Origin: Paraburkholderia piptadeniae
GTDB taxonomy: Bacteria; Pseudomonadota; Gammaproteobacteria; Burkholderiales; Burkholderiaceae
Reading direction: 5' to 3'
NCBI RefSeq assembly: GCF_900007165.1
Contig: NZ_CYGY02000064.1
Span: forward strand, 62,001-126,000
Length of the DNA: 64,000 nt
Each line of letters opens with the position of its first letter. Positions within the stretch are counted from its first letter, which is position 1. The notes below the pieces were generated by a model. The model was given only the letters and a program-made list of their open reading frames with translations. It ran no database searches and was not told the origin of the DNA. A program made the translations under genes and the position numbers. Of the stretch, positions 28,099-37,038 are shown piece by piece.

Positions 28099-29346
28099 AT
28101 GAATACGGATTCGTCGCTGAACGCCGCCGTGGATGTGGCCATCATCGGAGCAGGGCCGTCGGGCGCCGTCGCCGCGGCGCTGCTGCGCAAGACGGGGCGC
28201 TCGGTGCTCGTGCTGGAACGCCAGCACTTTCCGCGCTTCTCGATTGGCGAGAGCCTGTTGCCGCAGAGCATGGCGTACCTCGAAGAAGCGGGCATGTTGC
28301 AGGCGGTCGTCGAAGCGGGCTTCCAGTACAAAAACGGCGCGCAGTTCGTGTACCGCGAACAGAGTTCGGCCTACGACTTCCGCGACAAGCATTCGATCGG
28401 CTGGGGCACGACGTATCAGGTTGAGCGTGCCGTGTTCGACGATCTGCTGATCCGCTGCGCGGCGCAGCAGGGCGCCGACGTGCGCTTCGGCCACACGGTG
28501 CTCGCGATGAAGACGGGCGACGCGCCCGTGCTCGACGTGACCGACGAAGCGGGCAACCGCTACGAAGTGCACGCGCGCTTCGTGCTCGATGCGAGCGGAT
28601 TCGGTCGCGTGCTGCCGCGTCTGTTGAATCTCGAAGCGCCGACGCGCATGCCGACGCGCGCCGCGATCTTCACGCACGTGCGCGACGGCATCCCCGTCGA
28701 CGCGCACGATCGCAACAAGATCACGGTGGCCGTGCATCCCGACCATCGCGACGTGTGGTACTGGATGATTCCGTTGGCGAATGGCCGATCGTCGGTGGGC
28801 TGCGTCGCGGAGGCGTCGTTTCTCGATGTGCCGGAAGCGCAGCGCGAGGCGAAGCTGCGCACGCTGATCCAGAGCGAGCCGACGTTGAACCGCTTGATCG
28901 GCAACGCGCCGTTCCTGATGCCCGTGCGACATATCGGCGGCTATTCGGCGAATGTCGAGCGGCTGCATGGACCGGGCTTCGCGCTGCTCGGCAATGCGGG
29001 CGAGTTCCTGGACCCTGTGTTCTCGTCGGGCGTGACGATCGCGCTGCGTTCCGCGCATCTGGCCGTGAAGACGCTAGAGCGTCAATTGAACGGCGAAGCG
29101 GTCGACTGGCGACAGGCGTACGACATGCCGCTGAGAAAGGGCATCGATGCGTTCCGCGCATTCGTCGAGCGCTGGTACACGGGCGAGTTGCAGGACATCA
29201 TCTTCTATCGCGACCAGACGCCTTCGATCCGGCGCATGATCAGCGCGGTGCTCGCGGGTTATGCATGGGACGAGACGAATCCCTATGTCGCGGACCCGGC
29301 TCGCAGGCTGAATGCGCTGCATGAGCTTTGCAGGCAGCAGGCGTAA
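28099..29346 (+). CDS. Flavin-dependent halogenase-like FAD oxidoreductase
   Basis: The 415-residue flavoprotein starts with the FAD dinucleotide fold IIGAGPSGA (residues 15-23), then HFPRFSIGESLLP. It carries three features I associate with flavin-dependent halogenases: Lys78 in FQYKNGAQF, at nearly the position of the catalytic Lys of tryptophan halogenases; a WxWxIP motif as WYWMIP (residues 220-225); and FLDPVFSSG (303-311), matching the FxxPxxSxG signature. Geranylgeranyl-reductase-like oxidoreductases share the fold, so activity is not proven. It adjoins the polyene cluster and diverges from the methyltransferase. A GAAGGAAG site decides ATG 28099. Confidence 0.82.
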   Translation: MNTDSSLNAAVDVAIIGAGPSGAVAAALLRKTGRSVLVLERQHFPRFSIGESLLPQSMAYLEEAGMLQAVVEAGFQYKNGAQFVYREQSSAYDFRDKHSIGWGTTYQVERAVFDDLLIRCAAQQGADVRFGHTVLAMKTGDAPVLDVTDEAGNRYEVHARFVLDASGFGRVLPRLLNLEAPTRMPTRAAIFTHVRDGIPVDAHDRNKITVAVHPDHRDVWYWMIPLANGRSSVGCVAEASFLDVPEAQREAKLRTLIQSEPTLNRLIGNAPFLMPVRHIGGYSANVERLHGPGFALLGNAGEFLDPVFSSGVTIALRSAHLAVKTLERQLNGEAVDWRQAYDMPLRKGIDAFRAFVERWYTGELQDIIFYRDQTPSIRRMISAVLAGYAWDETNPYVADPARRLNALHELCRQQA

Positions 29347-29352
29347 ATGACG

Positions 29353-29384
29353 AACGGCGCTTCGTGAAGCCACGAAGCGCCGTT
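29353..29384. terminator. Bidirectional terminator
   Basis: A near-perfect 14-base stem AACGGCGCTTCGTG/CACGAAGCGCCGTT with a short loop lies between the converging halogenase-like gene and guanine deaminase gene. The T-tract is short (TTT), so strength is uncertain. Confidence 0.7.
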
Positions 29385-29416
29385 TCCACTTCAGCGATAC
29401 GGCTCGCCGAAATTCC

Positions 29417-30754
29417 TTATGCGGCGATGCGCGCCTTTCCCGCCGCATGCTGGCGTGCGTCGTCGCGCCGATGCACGCGCTGGCCCGCCGCATAGGTCTC
29501 GTACACGGCGCGATCGTCGCCGAGCAGCGCGAACGCGAACAGCAGTTCTTCGAGCGTTTCCGTGCGCGCGGTGCGCCGCGCGAGCAGCGGCGTCGCCTTC
29601 GGGTCGAGCACGATGAAGTCCGCTTCCGACTTCGGCTTGAGCGTGCCGATCTGGTCGCCGAGGTCGAGCGCTTCCGCTGCGCCCGCCGTCGCGAGCCAGA
29701 ACATGCGCGTCGCTGTCAGATGATGGCCGCCCAGGCGCGCGACCTTGTGCGCTTCGTTCATCGTCTGCAGCATCGAGAACGACGTGCCGCCTCCGACATC
29801 CGTCGCGAGCGCGATGGGCATCCGCGATTCGGCCGCCTTGTCGAAATCGAACAGACCGCTGCCGAGGAACAGGTTCGACGTCGGGCAGTGCGATGCGACC
29901 GTGCGCGTTTCGGCCATGCGACGGCGGTCTTCGGCATCGAGGTGAATGCAGTGCCCATAGACGGCGCGCGGGCGCAGCAGTCCGTAGTGATCGTAGATGT
30001 CGAGGTAGCTGCGATGACCCGGGAACAGTCTCGCGACCCACTTCACTTCGTCGTGGTTCTCCGCGACGTGGCTCTGGATGAACACATCGGGATGCAGCTT
30101 CGCGAGCGCGCCCGTCGCTTCGAGTTGCGCTTCCGTCGAGGTCGGCGCGAAACGCGGCGTGAGCGCGTACATCTGACGCCCGCGGTTGTGCCAGCGCGCG
30201 ATCAGCTCGGCGCTGTCGTCGTAGCCCGATTGCGCGGTGTCGCGCAGGAACTCGGGGCAGTTGCGGTCCATCAGCACCTTGCCGCCGATCATCCGCACGT
30301 TGCGTGCTTGCGCTTCCGTAAAGAGGGCATCGGCCGACTGCTTGTGCACCGTGCAGTAGACGAGTGCCGTTGTCGTGCCGCACGCGAGCAGCTCGTCGAT
30401 GAAAAAGCGCGCCGTGTCCTGGGCGACGGCGGGATCGCTGAAACCGCGCTCGGTCGGGAACGTGTACGTGTCGAGCCACGGCAACAGCCCCGGCGCCGGC
30501 GACGCGATCATGTCCGTCTGCGGGAAATGAATGTGCGTATCGATGAAACCGGGGACGATCAGCTTGTCGCGCATCTCGACCACTTGCGTTCCGGGCGCGA
30601 GTTGTGACGCAACGGACGCATACGCGCCCGCCGCGACGACATGTCCGTCTTCGACGATCAGAAGTCCGTCTTCGTTGAAGATGGCCGCGTTGGACGATTG
30701 CGCAGGATCGCCGTTGAACGTCAGCAGTTGCGCGCGATAAGCCGTTTGAGTCAT
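29417..30754 (-). CDS. guaD: Guanine deaminase
   Basis: A 445-residue amidohydrolase converting guanine to xanthine. It shows PGFIDTHIHFPQTD (zinc ligands His74 and His76), the guanine deaminase-specific PWLDTYTFPTE, a zinc His in FIQSHVAENHDE, and the metal-binding Asp in LATDVGGGTSFSM. I chose ATG 30754 (MTQTAYRAQLLTF) as the family-like start; the frame opens at 30808. It lies 28 bases after the adenosine/adenine deaminase gene in a purine-degradation run and ends at a bidirectional terminator. Confidence 0.94.
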   Translation of the reverse strand: MTQTAYRAQLLTFNGDPAQSSNAAIFNEDGLLIVEDGHVVAAGAYASVASQLAPGTQVVEMRDKLIVPGFIDTHIHFPQTDMIASPAPGLLPWLDTYTFPTERGFSDPAVAQDTARFFIDELLACGTTTALVYCTVHKQSADALFTEAQARNVRMIGGKVLMDRNCPEFLRDTAQSGYDDSAELIARWHNRGRQMYALTPRFAPTSTEAQLEATGALAKLHPDVFIQSHVAENHDEVKWVARLFPGHRSYLDIYDHYGLLRPRAVYGHCIHLDAEDRRRMAETRTVASHCPTSNLFLGSGLFDFDKAAESRMPIALATDVGGGTSFSMLQTMNEAHKVARLGGHHLTATRMFWLATAGAAEALDLGDQIGTLKPKSEADFIVLDPKATPLLARRTARTETLEELLFAFALLGDDRAVYETYAAGQRVHRRDDARQHAAGKARIAA

Positions 30755-30782
30755 GAGTGAAACCGTCTCCGATCTGTATGAA

Positions 30783-31823
30783 TCATGCTGATGCGCGCCA
30801 GTGCGCATCGAGTCTGGCGATCATCGCGTCGCGCTCCGCGGGCGTCACGAACGATGCCTCGAAGCCGTTGCGGATGATCGTGTACACCTCGTCGTCGCCG
30901 AGCTTGAGGGCTTCGATCGTCGCGAGGTAGTTTTCGTTGACGTAGCCGCCGAAGTAGGCGGGGTCGTCGGAATTCACGGTGACGGCCACGCCCTCGTCGA
31001 GCAGCGCCTTCAGCGTGTGTTTGGTCAGGTCGTCGAACACGCACAGCTTCAGGTTCGAAAGCGGGCAGACAGTGAGCGCGACGCGCGTGTCGGCAAGGCG
31101 CGTGACAAGCGCCGGGTCTTCGATGCTGCGCACGCCGTGATCGACGCGGTCCACCTTGAGCAGATCGAGTGCTTCGTAGATGTACGACGGCGGGCCTTCT
31201 TCGCCTGCATGTGCGACGAGCTTCAGGCCTTTTGCGCGGGCCTTCGCGAACACGCGCTCGAACTTCGACGGCGGATGGCCGCGCTCCGACGAATCGAGAC
31301 CGACGCCGATCAGCCTGTGTTCGTACTGATCGAACAAGGGCAGCGCGGCGTCGAACGTCGCGAGCGCATCGTCCTCGGACAGATGGCGCAGGAAACACAG
31401 GATCAGCTTGCTCGTGAGGCCGCGCTGCTCGGCATCGGCCAGCGCGCGCTCGATGCCCGCGACGACGGTCGCAATCGGCACGCCGCGCTCGGTGTGCGTC
31501 TGCGGATCGAAGAAGATTTCCGTGTGCACGACGTTGTCCGCGAGCGCGCGCTCGACGTAGGCCATCGTCATGTCGTAGAAGTCCTCTTCCTTCAGCAGCA
31601 CGCTTGCGCCTGCATAGTAGATGTCCAGAAACGATTGCAGATCGGTGAACGCGTACGCGGCACGCAGCGCTTCGATCGATCCATACGCGAGCTTCACGCC
31701 GTTGCGTTCGGCGAGCCTGAAGATCAGCTCCGGTTCGAGCGAGCCTTCGATATGAATGTGCAGCTCGGCCTTCGGCGCGTGCTTCGTCTTGTGAGCCAGC
31801 GGAGAAAGTGTGGTTGTCGTCAT
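30783..31823 (-). CDS. Adenosine/adenine deaminase family protein (adenine deaminase-like)
   Basis: A 346-residue zinc amidohydrolase of the ADA fold: KAELHIHIEGSLEPEL (zinc ligands His22 and His24), LVAHAGEEGPPSYIYEALDLL with the catalytic Glu, DRVDHGVRSIED, and NSDDPAYFGGY with the zinc Asp. The HAGEEGPPSYI and NSDDPAYFGGY forms are those I associate with the fungal/bacterial adenine deaminase branch rather than true adenosine deaminases, so adenine to hypoxanthine is the more likely reaction. It is placed between xdhC and guaD, which fits feeding xanthine dehydrogenase. Confidence 0.88.
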   Translation of the reverse strand: MTTTTLSPLAHKTKHAPKAELHIHIEGSLEPELIFRLAERNGVKLAYGSIEALRAAYAFTDLQSFLDIYYAGASVLLKEEDFYDMTMAYVERALADNVVHTEIFFDPQTHTERGVPIATVVAGIERALADAEQRGLTSKLILCFLRHLSEDDALATFDAALPLFDQYEHRLIGVGLDSSERGHPPSKFERVFAKARAKGLKLVAHAGEEGPPSYIYEALDLLKVDRVDHGVRSIEDPALVTRLADTRVALTVCPLSNLKLCVFDDLTKHTLKALLDEGVAVTVNSDDPAYFGGYVNENYLATIEALKLGDDEVYTIIRNGFEASFVTPAERDAMIARLDAHWRASA

Positions 31824-31953
31824 GGTCGGTCAATGATTCGAGTTATCGATGTAAAGCTGCAACGCCCGATGGCTGGTCAGGCGTCGCGTTTCGCAAAGGT
31901 CTTCGATGCTTGCTTGCCGTGTTCGTTGCCGCGCTCGCTTGTGCCTGTCGCGT

Positions 31954-32964
31954 TCAGACCGTCTGCGCCGCGCGCGCCGCATTGGCCTCGACGGCTTGCA
32001 GCAGTTGCGCCGCCGCTGAAATCGCGATGATTTCCGGCGACTTGTCGACGATGCCGTCCACGCCGAGCGGGCACTTCATTCGCGCGACGAGCGCAGGGTC
32101 GAAACCGCGCGCGGCGAGCCGGTGCTCGAACTGCTTGCGCTTCGTATGCGAGCCGATCATGCCGAAGAACGCAAAGTCGCCGCGCCGCAGGATGCGCTCG
32201 GCGAGATCGAGGTCGCGCGCATGGTTGTGCGTCATCACGATGAAGTACGTGCTGGGCGCGGCCTTGTCGACGGCTTCGTCGGGCGCGTCGTTCGCGTCGA
32301 TCACCACGTTCGGCGCGCCCAGCGTGTCGGGCGGCGGGAACTGCGCGTCGCGTTCGTCGACCCAGCGCACATGGCAGGGCAGCGTCGCGAGCACGCGCAC
32401 GAGCGCCGCGCCCACGTGCCCCGCGCCGAACAGCACGACGGGAAAATCGCGCGGCGCGATGGTTTCGGTGAGCAACGCGCTGCTGTCGTCGAAACCCGCG
32501 CCGTCCCACAGCAGACAATCGGCGCTTTCGACGCCCGGCTCCGGATCGGACAGCATCACCGCATCGGCGGCGGGCCCGAATGATACGCTACGCACCACCG
32601 ATTGGCCCGCCGCGACGCGCTTCGCCAGCGACGTGACCCAGCCCAGGTCGCCGATGTCGAGCCGCTCGAACGCGAGCACGACCGCGCCGCCGCAGCACTG
32701 GCCGAGGCTCGGGCCGAGCGCGAAACGCTCGAGCCGCCGCATGTTCGGCGTGCGCATGCCGTCGCGCAGCACCTGGCGCGCGCTTTCGATCGCTTTCCAT
32801 TCGAGGTGCCCGCCGCCTATCGTGTGACGCGCCGAATCGCGCGTGACGATCATCTTCGTGCCGGCATCGCGCGGCGCGGAGCCTTCGGCGCGGGCGACCG
32901 TCACGAGCACGACGGCGTCGCCGTGCGCGAGCAGTTGTTGCAGATCGGTGAGCCAGGCGTGCAT
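31954..32964 (-). CDS. xdhC: XdhC, xanthine dehydrogenase molybdenum-cofactor insertion protein
   Basis: A 336-residue accessory protein that binds and sulfurates the molybdenum cofactor and inserts it into XdhB. The N-terminal XdhC/CoxI motif is VARAEGSAPRDAGTKMIVT, followed by GGGHLEWKAI and FALGPSLGQCCGGAV. The C-terminal Rossmann domain has VVLFGAGHVGAALVRVLATL and a FGMIGSHTKRKQFEHRLAARG end. I chose the second ATG (MHAWLTDLQQLL) because GGAG lies 9 bases upstream; an ATG at 32979 is in frame. It is 100 bases downstream of xdhB. Confidence 0.93.
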   Translation of the reverse strand: MHAWLTDLQQLLAHGDAVVLVTVARAEGSAPRDAGTKMIVTRDSARHTIGGGHLEWKAIESARQVLRDGMRTPNMRRLERFALGPSLGQCCGGAVVLAFERLDIGDLGWVTSLAKRVAAGQSVVRSVSFGPAADAVMLSDPEPGVESADCLLWDGAGFDDSSALLTETIAPRDFPVVLFGAGHVGAALVRVLATLPCHVRWVDERDAQFPPPDTLGAPNVVIDANDAPDEAVDKAAPSTYFIVMTHNHARDLDLAERILRRGDFAFFGMIGSHTKRKQFEHRLAARGFDPALVARMKCPLGVDGIVDKSPEIIAISAAAQLLQAVEANAARAAQTV

Positions 32965-33064
32965 CCGGCAGTTCTCCATGCGAGGCCGCGCGGGATGGCC
33001 GCGCAGCCGGTTGAGTTCGTGCGCCTCGCGGTCGTGCAGCGTGGCGCTTTTTCCGGCGTGTTCG

Positions 33065-35494
33065 CTATGCCGTCGTGCCCGCGCCGGCGGGCGCGGTCTC
33101 TGGTGATTTTGGACTGGCCGTCGTGGCGATCGTTGCAGCGGGCTTCAGCGCGTCGATCGCATCGAGTATCGCCTCGGGCGTCGCGGGCGCGCGCAGGACG
33201 GGCGCATGCGCGGCATCGGGTGCCGTCGCGGCGACAGCATCGCGGATCGCGAGAAACACCGAGAACGGCAGCAACAGCGGCGGCTCGCCGACGGCCTTCG
33301 AGCGGAACACGGTCGGCTCGGCGTTGACGTTGCGGTACAGCTTCACGTTGAACGCGGCGGGCGTATCGCTGACGGCGGGAATCTTGTATGTCGACGGCGC
33401 GTGTGTCATCAGGCGGCCATCGCGATTCCACCAGAGCTCTTCCGTCGTGAGCCAGCCCATGCCCTGAATGAAGCCGCCTTCGACCTGGCCGAGATCGATG
33501 CCCGGGTTGATCGACTGGCCGGCGTCGTGCAACGCGTCGACGCGCACGAGCTTCCACTCGCCGGTCAGCGTGTCGATCACGACTTCGGAGACGGCCGCGC
33601 CATACGCGAAGTAGTAGAACGGATGGCCCGTCAGCGTCTTCGCGTCCCAGTGCACTTTGGGCGTCGCATAGAAGCCGTCGGACCACAACTGCACGCGCGC
33701 GAGATAGGCCGCGCCGACCAGTTGCGCGAACGGAATCGATGCGCCGTTCGAGTGCGCCGCGCCGTTCGCGAACGTCACGTCTTCCGCGCTGCCGCCGAGT
33801 TCTTTCGCGGCCAGCGCGGCAAGCCGTTCGCGGATCGTGCGCGCGGCGGCTTCGGCGGCTTTACCGTTCAGGTCGCTGCCCGTCGATGCGGCAGTCGCCG
33901 ACGTGTTCGCCACTTTCGACGTATCGGTGGCCGTCACGCGCACGCGCGCAAGCGGGAGGCCGAATTCGTTCGCGACGACTTGCGCGACCTTCGTGTTGAG
34001 GCCCTGGCCCATCTCGGTGCCGCCGTGATTCACGAGCACCGAGCCGTCTTTGTAGACGTGCACGAGCGCGCCCGCCTGATTCAGGAACGGCACGTTGAAC
34101 GAGATGCCGAACTTCACCGGCGTATAGGCGATGCCGCGCTTGAGAACCGGGCTCGTCGCGTTGAACGCGGCGATCGCGTCGCGCCTCGCGTGGTAGTCGC
34201 TCGATTCGACGAGGTCATCCGTCAGCGGCGCGATGATGTTGTCCTCGACGGTCTGGCCATAGGGCGTGACGTTGCGCTCGCCGATGCCGTAGAAATTCGC
34301 GCGGCGCACGTCGAGCGGATCGCGCTTCAGCTCGCGCGCGATGCCGTCCATCATCACTTCCATTACGAGCGCGCCCTGTGGCCCGCCGAAGCCGCGAAAC
34401 GCGGTGTTCGACTGCGTGTTCGTCTTGCATGGCAGCGCGACGATCTCGACATCCGACAGGTAGTACGCATTGTCGAAGTGGCAGACGGCGCGCGTCGCGA
34501 CGGCACCGGAAAGATCCGCCGAAAAGCCCGCGCGCAGCGCGATCTCGACGCGCGCGCCGAGAATGCGGCCGTCGTCGTCGAAGCCGGCTTCGTACTCGTA
34601 GACGGCATCGTGACGCTTGCCGGTGATCATGAAGTCGTCGTCGCGATCGGCGCGCAGCTTGATCGGGCGGCGCAACCGATGCGCGGCGAGCGATGCCGCG
34701 CACGCAAACAGCGCCGATTGCGATTCCTTGCCGCCGAAGCCGCCGCCCATCCGACGGCATTCGCACACGACGTTATGCGTCGGCCAGCCGAGCATGTGCG
34801 CGACGACGTGCTGCATCTCGCTCGGATGCTGCGTCGAGCTATAGACGAGCATGCCGTCCATTTCCTTCGGCACGGCATACGCGACCTGGCCTTCCAGATA
34901 GAACTGCTCCTGCCCGCCGACTTCGTACGTGCCCGCGATCCGGTGCGGCGCGCCGGCGATTTTCTCGGCGGGCGTGCCACGCTTCAGATGCAACGGCGGC
35001 AGCACGTACTGTTTCTTCGCTTTCGCTTCGGTGGCGGTGAGCACGGCTTCGAGCGGCTCGTAGCGCACCACGTCGTCGCTCTTCGCGAGCGCCGCCGCGC
35101 GCCGCGCGAGTTCATGGTTTTGCGCGACGACGATAAAGACGGGCTGCCCGAGATACAGCACTTCGCCGTCCGCGAGAATCGGATCGTCGTGCAGCACGGG
35201 GCCGCAATTGTTTTCGCCGGGGATGTCGTCGGCCGTCAGCACGGCGACGACGCCGGGCGCGGCGCGCACGGCATCGAGATCGAGTGAGACGATGCGCGCG
35301 TGCGCGTGCCGCGACAGGCCGAGCGCCGCGTGCAACGTCTGCTGAAGCTCGGGGATGTCGTCGGTGTAAGTCGCTTCGCCGCTCACGTGCAGCGCCGCCG
35401 ATTCGTGCGGCAGCGGCACGCCGATCGCGGCTTGCGCCGTCTGATCTTCGGCTGGCGTCGCATGATGAATGAAGGCATCCGTCTGCTTGTTCAT
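33065..35494 (-). CDS. xdhB: Xanthine dehydrogenase molybdopterin-binding (large) subunit
   Basis: The 809-residue molybdenum subunit oxidises hypoxanthine and xanthine to urate. Seen: SGEATYTDDIPELQQTLHAAL at the N-terminus, GQEQFYLEGQVAYAVPKE, CECRRMGGGFGGKESQ (molybdopterin loop), QSNTAFRGFGGPQGAL, and VGEPPLLLPFSVFLAIRDAV with the catalytic Glu region. The C-terminus has an Ala/Pro/Thr-rich tail of about 40 residues (ETAPAGAGTTA). The start ATG 35494 overlaps the XdhA stop by ATGA, so both subunits are translationally coupled. Confidence 0.95.
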   Translation of the reverse strand: MNKQTDAFIHHATPAEDQTAQAAIGVPLPHESAALHVSGEATYTDDIPELQQTLHAALGLSRHAHARIVSLDLDAVRAAPGVVAVLTADDIPGENNCGPVLHDDPILADGEVLYLGQPVFIVVAQNHELARRAAALAKSDDVVRYEPLEAVLTATEAKAKKQYVLPPLHLKRGTPAEKIAGAPHRIAGTYEVGGQEQFYLEGQVAYAVPKEMDGMLVYSSTQHPSEMQHVVAHMLGWPTHNVVCECRRMGGGFGGKESQSALFACAASLAAHRLRRPIKLRADRDDDFMITGKRHDAVYEYEAGFDDDGRILGARVEIALRAGFSADLSGAVATRAVCHFDNAYYLSDVEIVALPCKTNTQSNTAFRGFGGPQGALVMEVMMDGIARELKRDPLDVRRANFYGIGERNVTPYGQTVEDNIIAPLTDDLVESSDYHARRDAIAAFNATSPVLKRGIAYTPVKFGISFNVPFLNQAGALVHVYKDGSVLVNHGGTEMGQGLNTKVAQVVANEFGLPLARVRVTATDTSKVANTSATAASTGSDLNGKAAEAAARTIRERLAALAAKELGGSAEDVTFANGAAHSNGASIPFAQLVGAAYLARVQLWSDGFYATPKVHWDAKTLTGHPFYYFAYGAAVSEVVIDTLTGEWKLVRVDALHDAGQSINPGIDLGQVEGGFIQGMGWLTTEELWWNRDGRLMTHAPSTYKIPAVSDTPAAFNVKLYRNVNAEPTVFRSKAVGEPPLLLPFSVFLAIRDAVAATAPDAAHAPVLRAPATPEAILDAIDALKPAATIATTASPKSPETAPAGAGTTA

Positions 35495-37038
35495 GACGTC
35501 GGCTCCTGCGCGGACGCGGCGTGACCCGCGCCTGCATCGAATGCGAATGCGTTGACGTCGCGGAGCGCGAGCGGGGCGGCGTCGCGCGTTTCCAGATGGA
35601 AGCGCCACAGCAGATTGCGCGCGACCTTCAGCCGGTACGCTGCCGACGCGCGCATGTCGGTGAGCGGCTGATAGTCCGCGGCGAGCGCGTCCATCGCGCG
35701 TTGCGCCGCCGCTTCGTCCCAAGGCGCGCCGTTGAGCGCGGCTTCGGCATGCGGCGCGCGCTTCGGCGTCGCGGCCATCCCGCCGAACGCGACGCGCGCA
35801 TCGGCAACGATGCCGTCGACGATGTGCAGCGCAAATGCGGCGCACACGGCCGAGATGTCCTGGTCATAGCGCTTCGACACCTTGTAGGTCCGAAAGCGCA
35901 GATCCGGCGCGGGGCGCGGCACGCGGATCGCGGCCACGAATTCGCCCGGTTCGAGTGCGGTCTTCTGATAGCCGACGTAGAACGCATCGAGCGGCAGCGT
36001 GCGCGTCTTGTGCTCGCGTTGCAGCACGACGAGCGCGTTGAGCGCGATCAGCGCGGGCATCGAATCGCCGATGGGCGAACCGTTCGCGACGTTGCCGCCG
36101 AGCGTGCCCGCATTGCGGATCGGCAGCGACGCGAAGCGCGTCCACAGCTCCGCGAGTTCGGGGTAGTCGGCCGTCAGCGCGGCATAGGCGTCTTCGAGCG
36201 ATGCGGCCGCGCCGATCGTCAGCGTCTGCGCGTCGCTCTCGATCGTCTTCAGTTCGGCGACGTTGCCAATGTAGAGGATGTCGCCCAGGTCGCGGAACTG
36301 CTTCGTGACCCACAGGCCGACGTCGGTGCTGCCCGCGAGCAGCCGTGCGTGCGGATGCCGCGCGCGCAGCGTCGCGAAGGCGTCGAGCGTGACGGGAGCG
36401 TAGAAGGTCGGCGAGCCGAACGAAGCGCCGCGCGTGTCGGGCGCGGTGTATTCGAACGTCTCTTCGCGCTGGATCGAACGGAGCGCGTTGACGACGGCGG
36501 CGCGGTCGAGCGCGACGCGCGGGTACTGCTGCTCGTCGAACATCTTCTGCGCCGCTTCGACGATTGGCCGGTAGCCGGTGCAGCGGCACAGATTGCCGGA
36601 TAGGGCGGTGTTGATCTCGTCGCGGGTGGGCAGGCCTGCGCCTACAGGCTGGTTTTCGTACAGCGCCCACATCGACATCACGAAGCCGGGCGTGCAGAAC
36701 CCGCACTGCGAGCCGTGGCAATCGACCATCGCCTGCTGGACGGGGTGCAACGCGCCGTTCGCGGCGCGCAGGTCTTCGACGGTGAAGAGCGCACGGCCGT
36801 CTAGCGTGGGAAGAAACTGGATGCACGCGTTGACGGCCTTGAGCGAAAGCTCTCCGTGCGCATCGGCTTCACCGACGACGACCGTGCAAGCGCCGCAATC
36901 GCCTTCCGCGCAGCCTTCCTTGGTTCCTGTGCAATGAAGGTCGTCGCGCAGATGCTGGAGCACGGTGCGCGAAGCGGGCGCGTCGGCGACTTCGCGGACG
37001 GTCCCCTGGTGATAGAAACGGATGGTTTGCGTTGTCAC
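35491..37038 (-). CDS. xdhA: Xanthine dehydrogenase FeS/FAD (small) subunit
   Basis: This subunit of about 515 residues carries two [2Fe-2S] domains and an FAD domain. Plant-type cluster: CTGTKEGCAEGDCGACTVVV. Second cluster: HGSQCGFCTPGFVMSM and NLCRCTGYRPIVEAA. FAD domain: LLAGSTDVGLWVTKQ and IRNAGTLGGNVANGSPIGDS. Electrons from purine oxidation pass to NAD+. I prefer the GTG at 37038 (VTTQTIRFYHQGTVREV) because AGGA lies 6-7 bases upstream and this is where homology should begin. The ATG at 37056 is the alternative and the frame opens at 37122. It heads the xdhA-xdhB-xdhC-deaminase run. Confidence 0.92.
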   Translation of the reverse strand: MTTQTIRFYHQGTVREVADAPASRTVLQHLRDDLHCTGTKEGCAEGDCGACTVVVGEADAHGELSLKAVNACIQFLPTLDGRALFTVEDLRAANGALHPVQQAMVDCHGSQCGFCTPGFVMSMWALYENQPVGAGLPTRDEINTALSGNLCRCTGYRPIVEAAQKMFDEQQYPRVALDRAAVVNALRSIQREETFEYTAPDTRGASFGSPTFYAPVTLDAFATLRARHPHARLLAGSTDVGLWVTKQFRDLGDILYIGNVAELKTIESDAQTLTIGAAASLEDAYAALTADYPELAELWTRFASLPIRNAGTLGGNVANGSPIGDSMPALIALNALVVLQREHKTRTLPLDAFYVGYQKTALEPGEFVAAIRVPRPAPDLRFRTYKVSKRYDQDISAVCAAFALHIVDGIVADARVAFGGMAATPKRAPHAEAALNGAPWDEAAAQRAMDALAADYQPLTDMRASAAYRLKVARNLLWRFHLETRDAAPLALRDVNAFAFDAGAGHAASAQEPTS

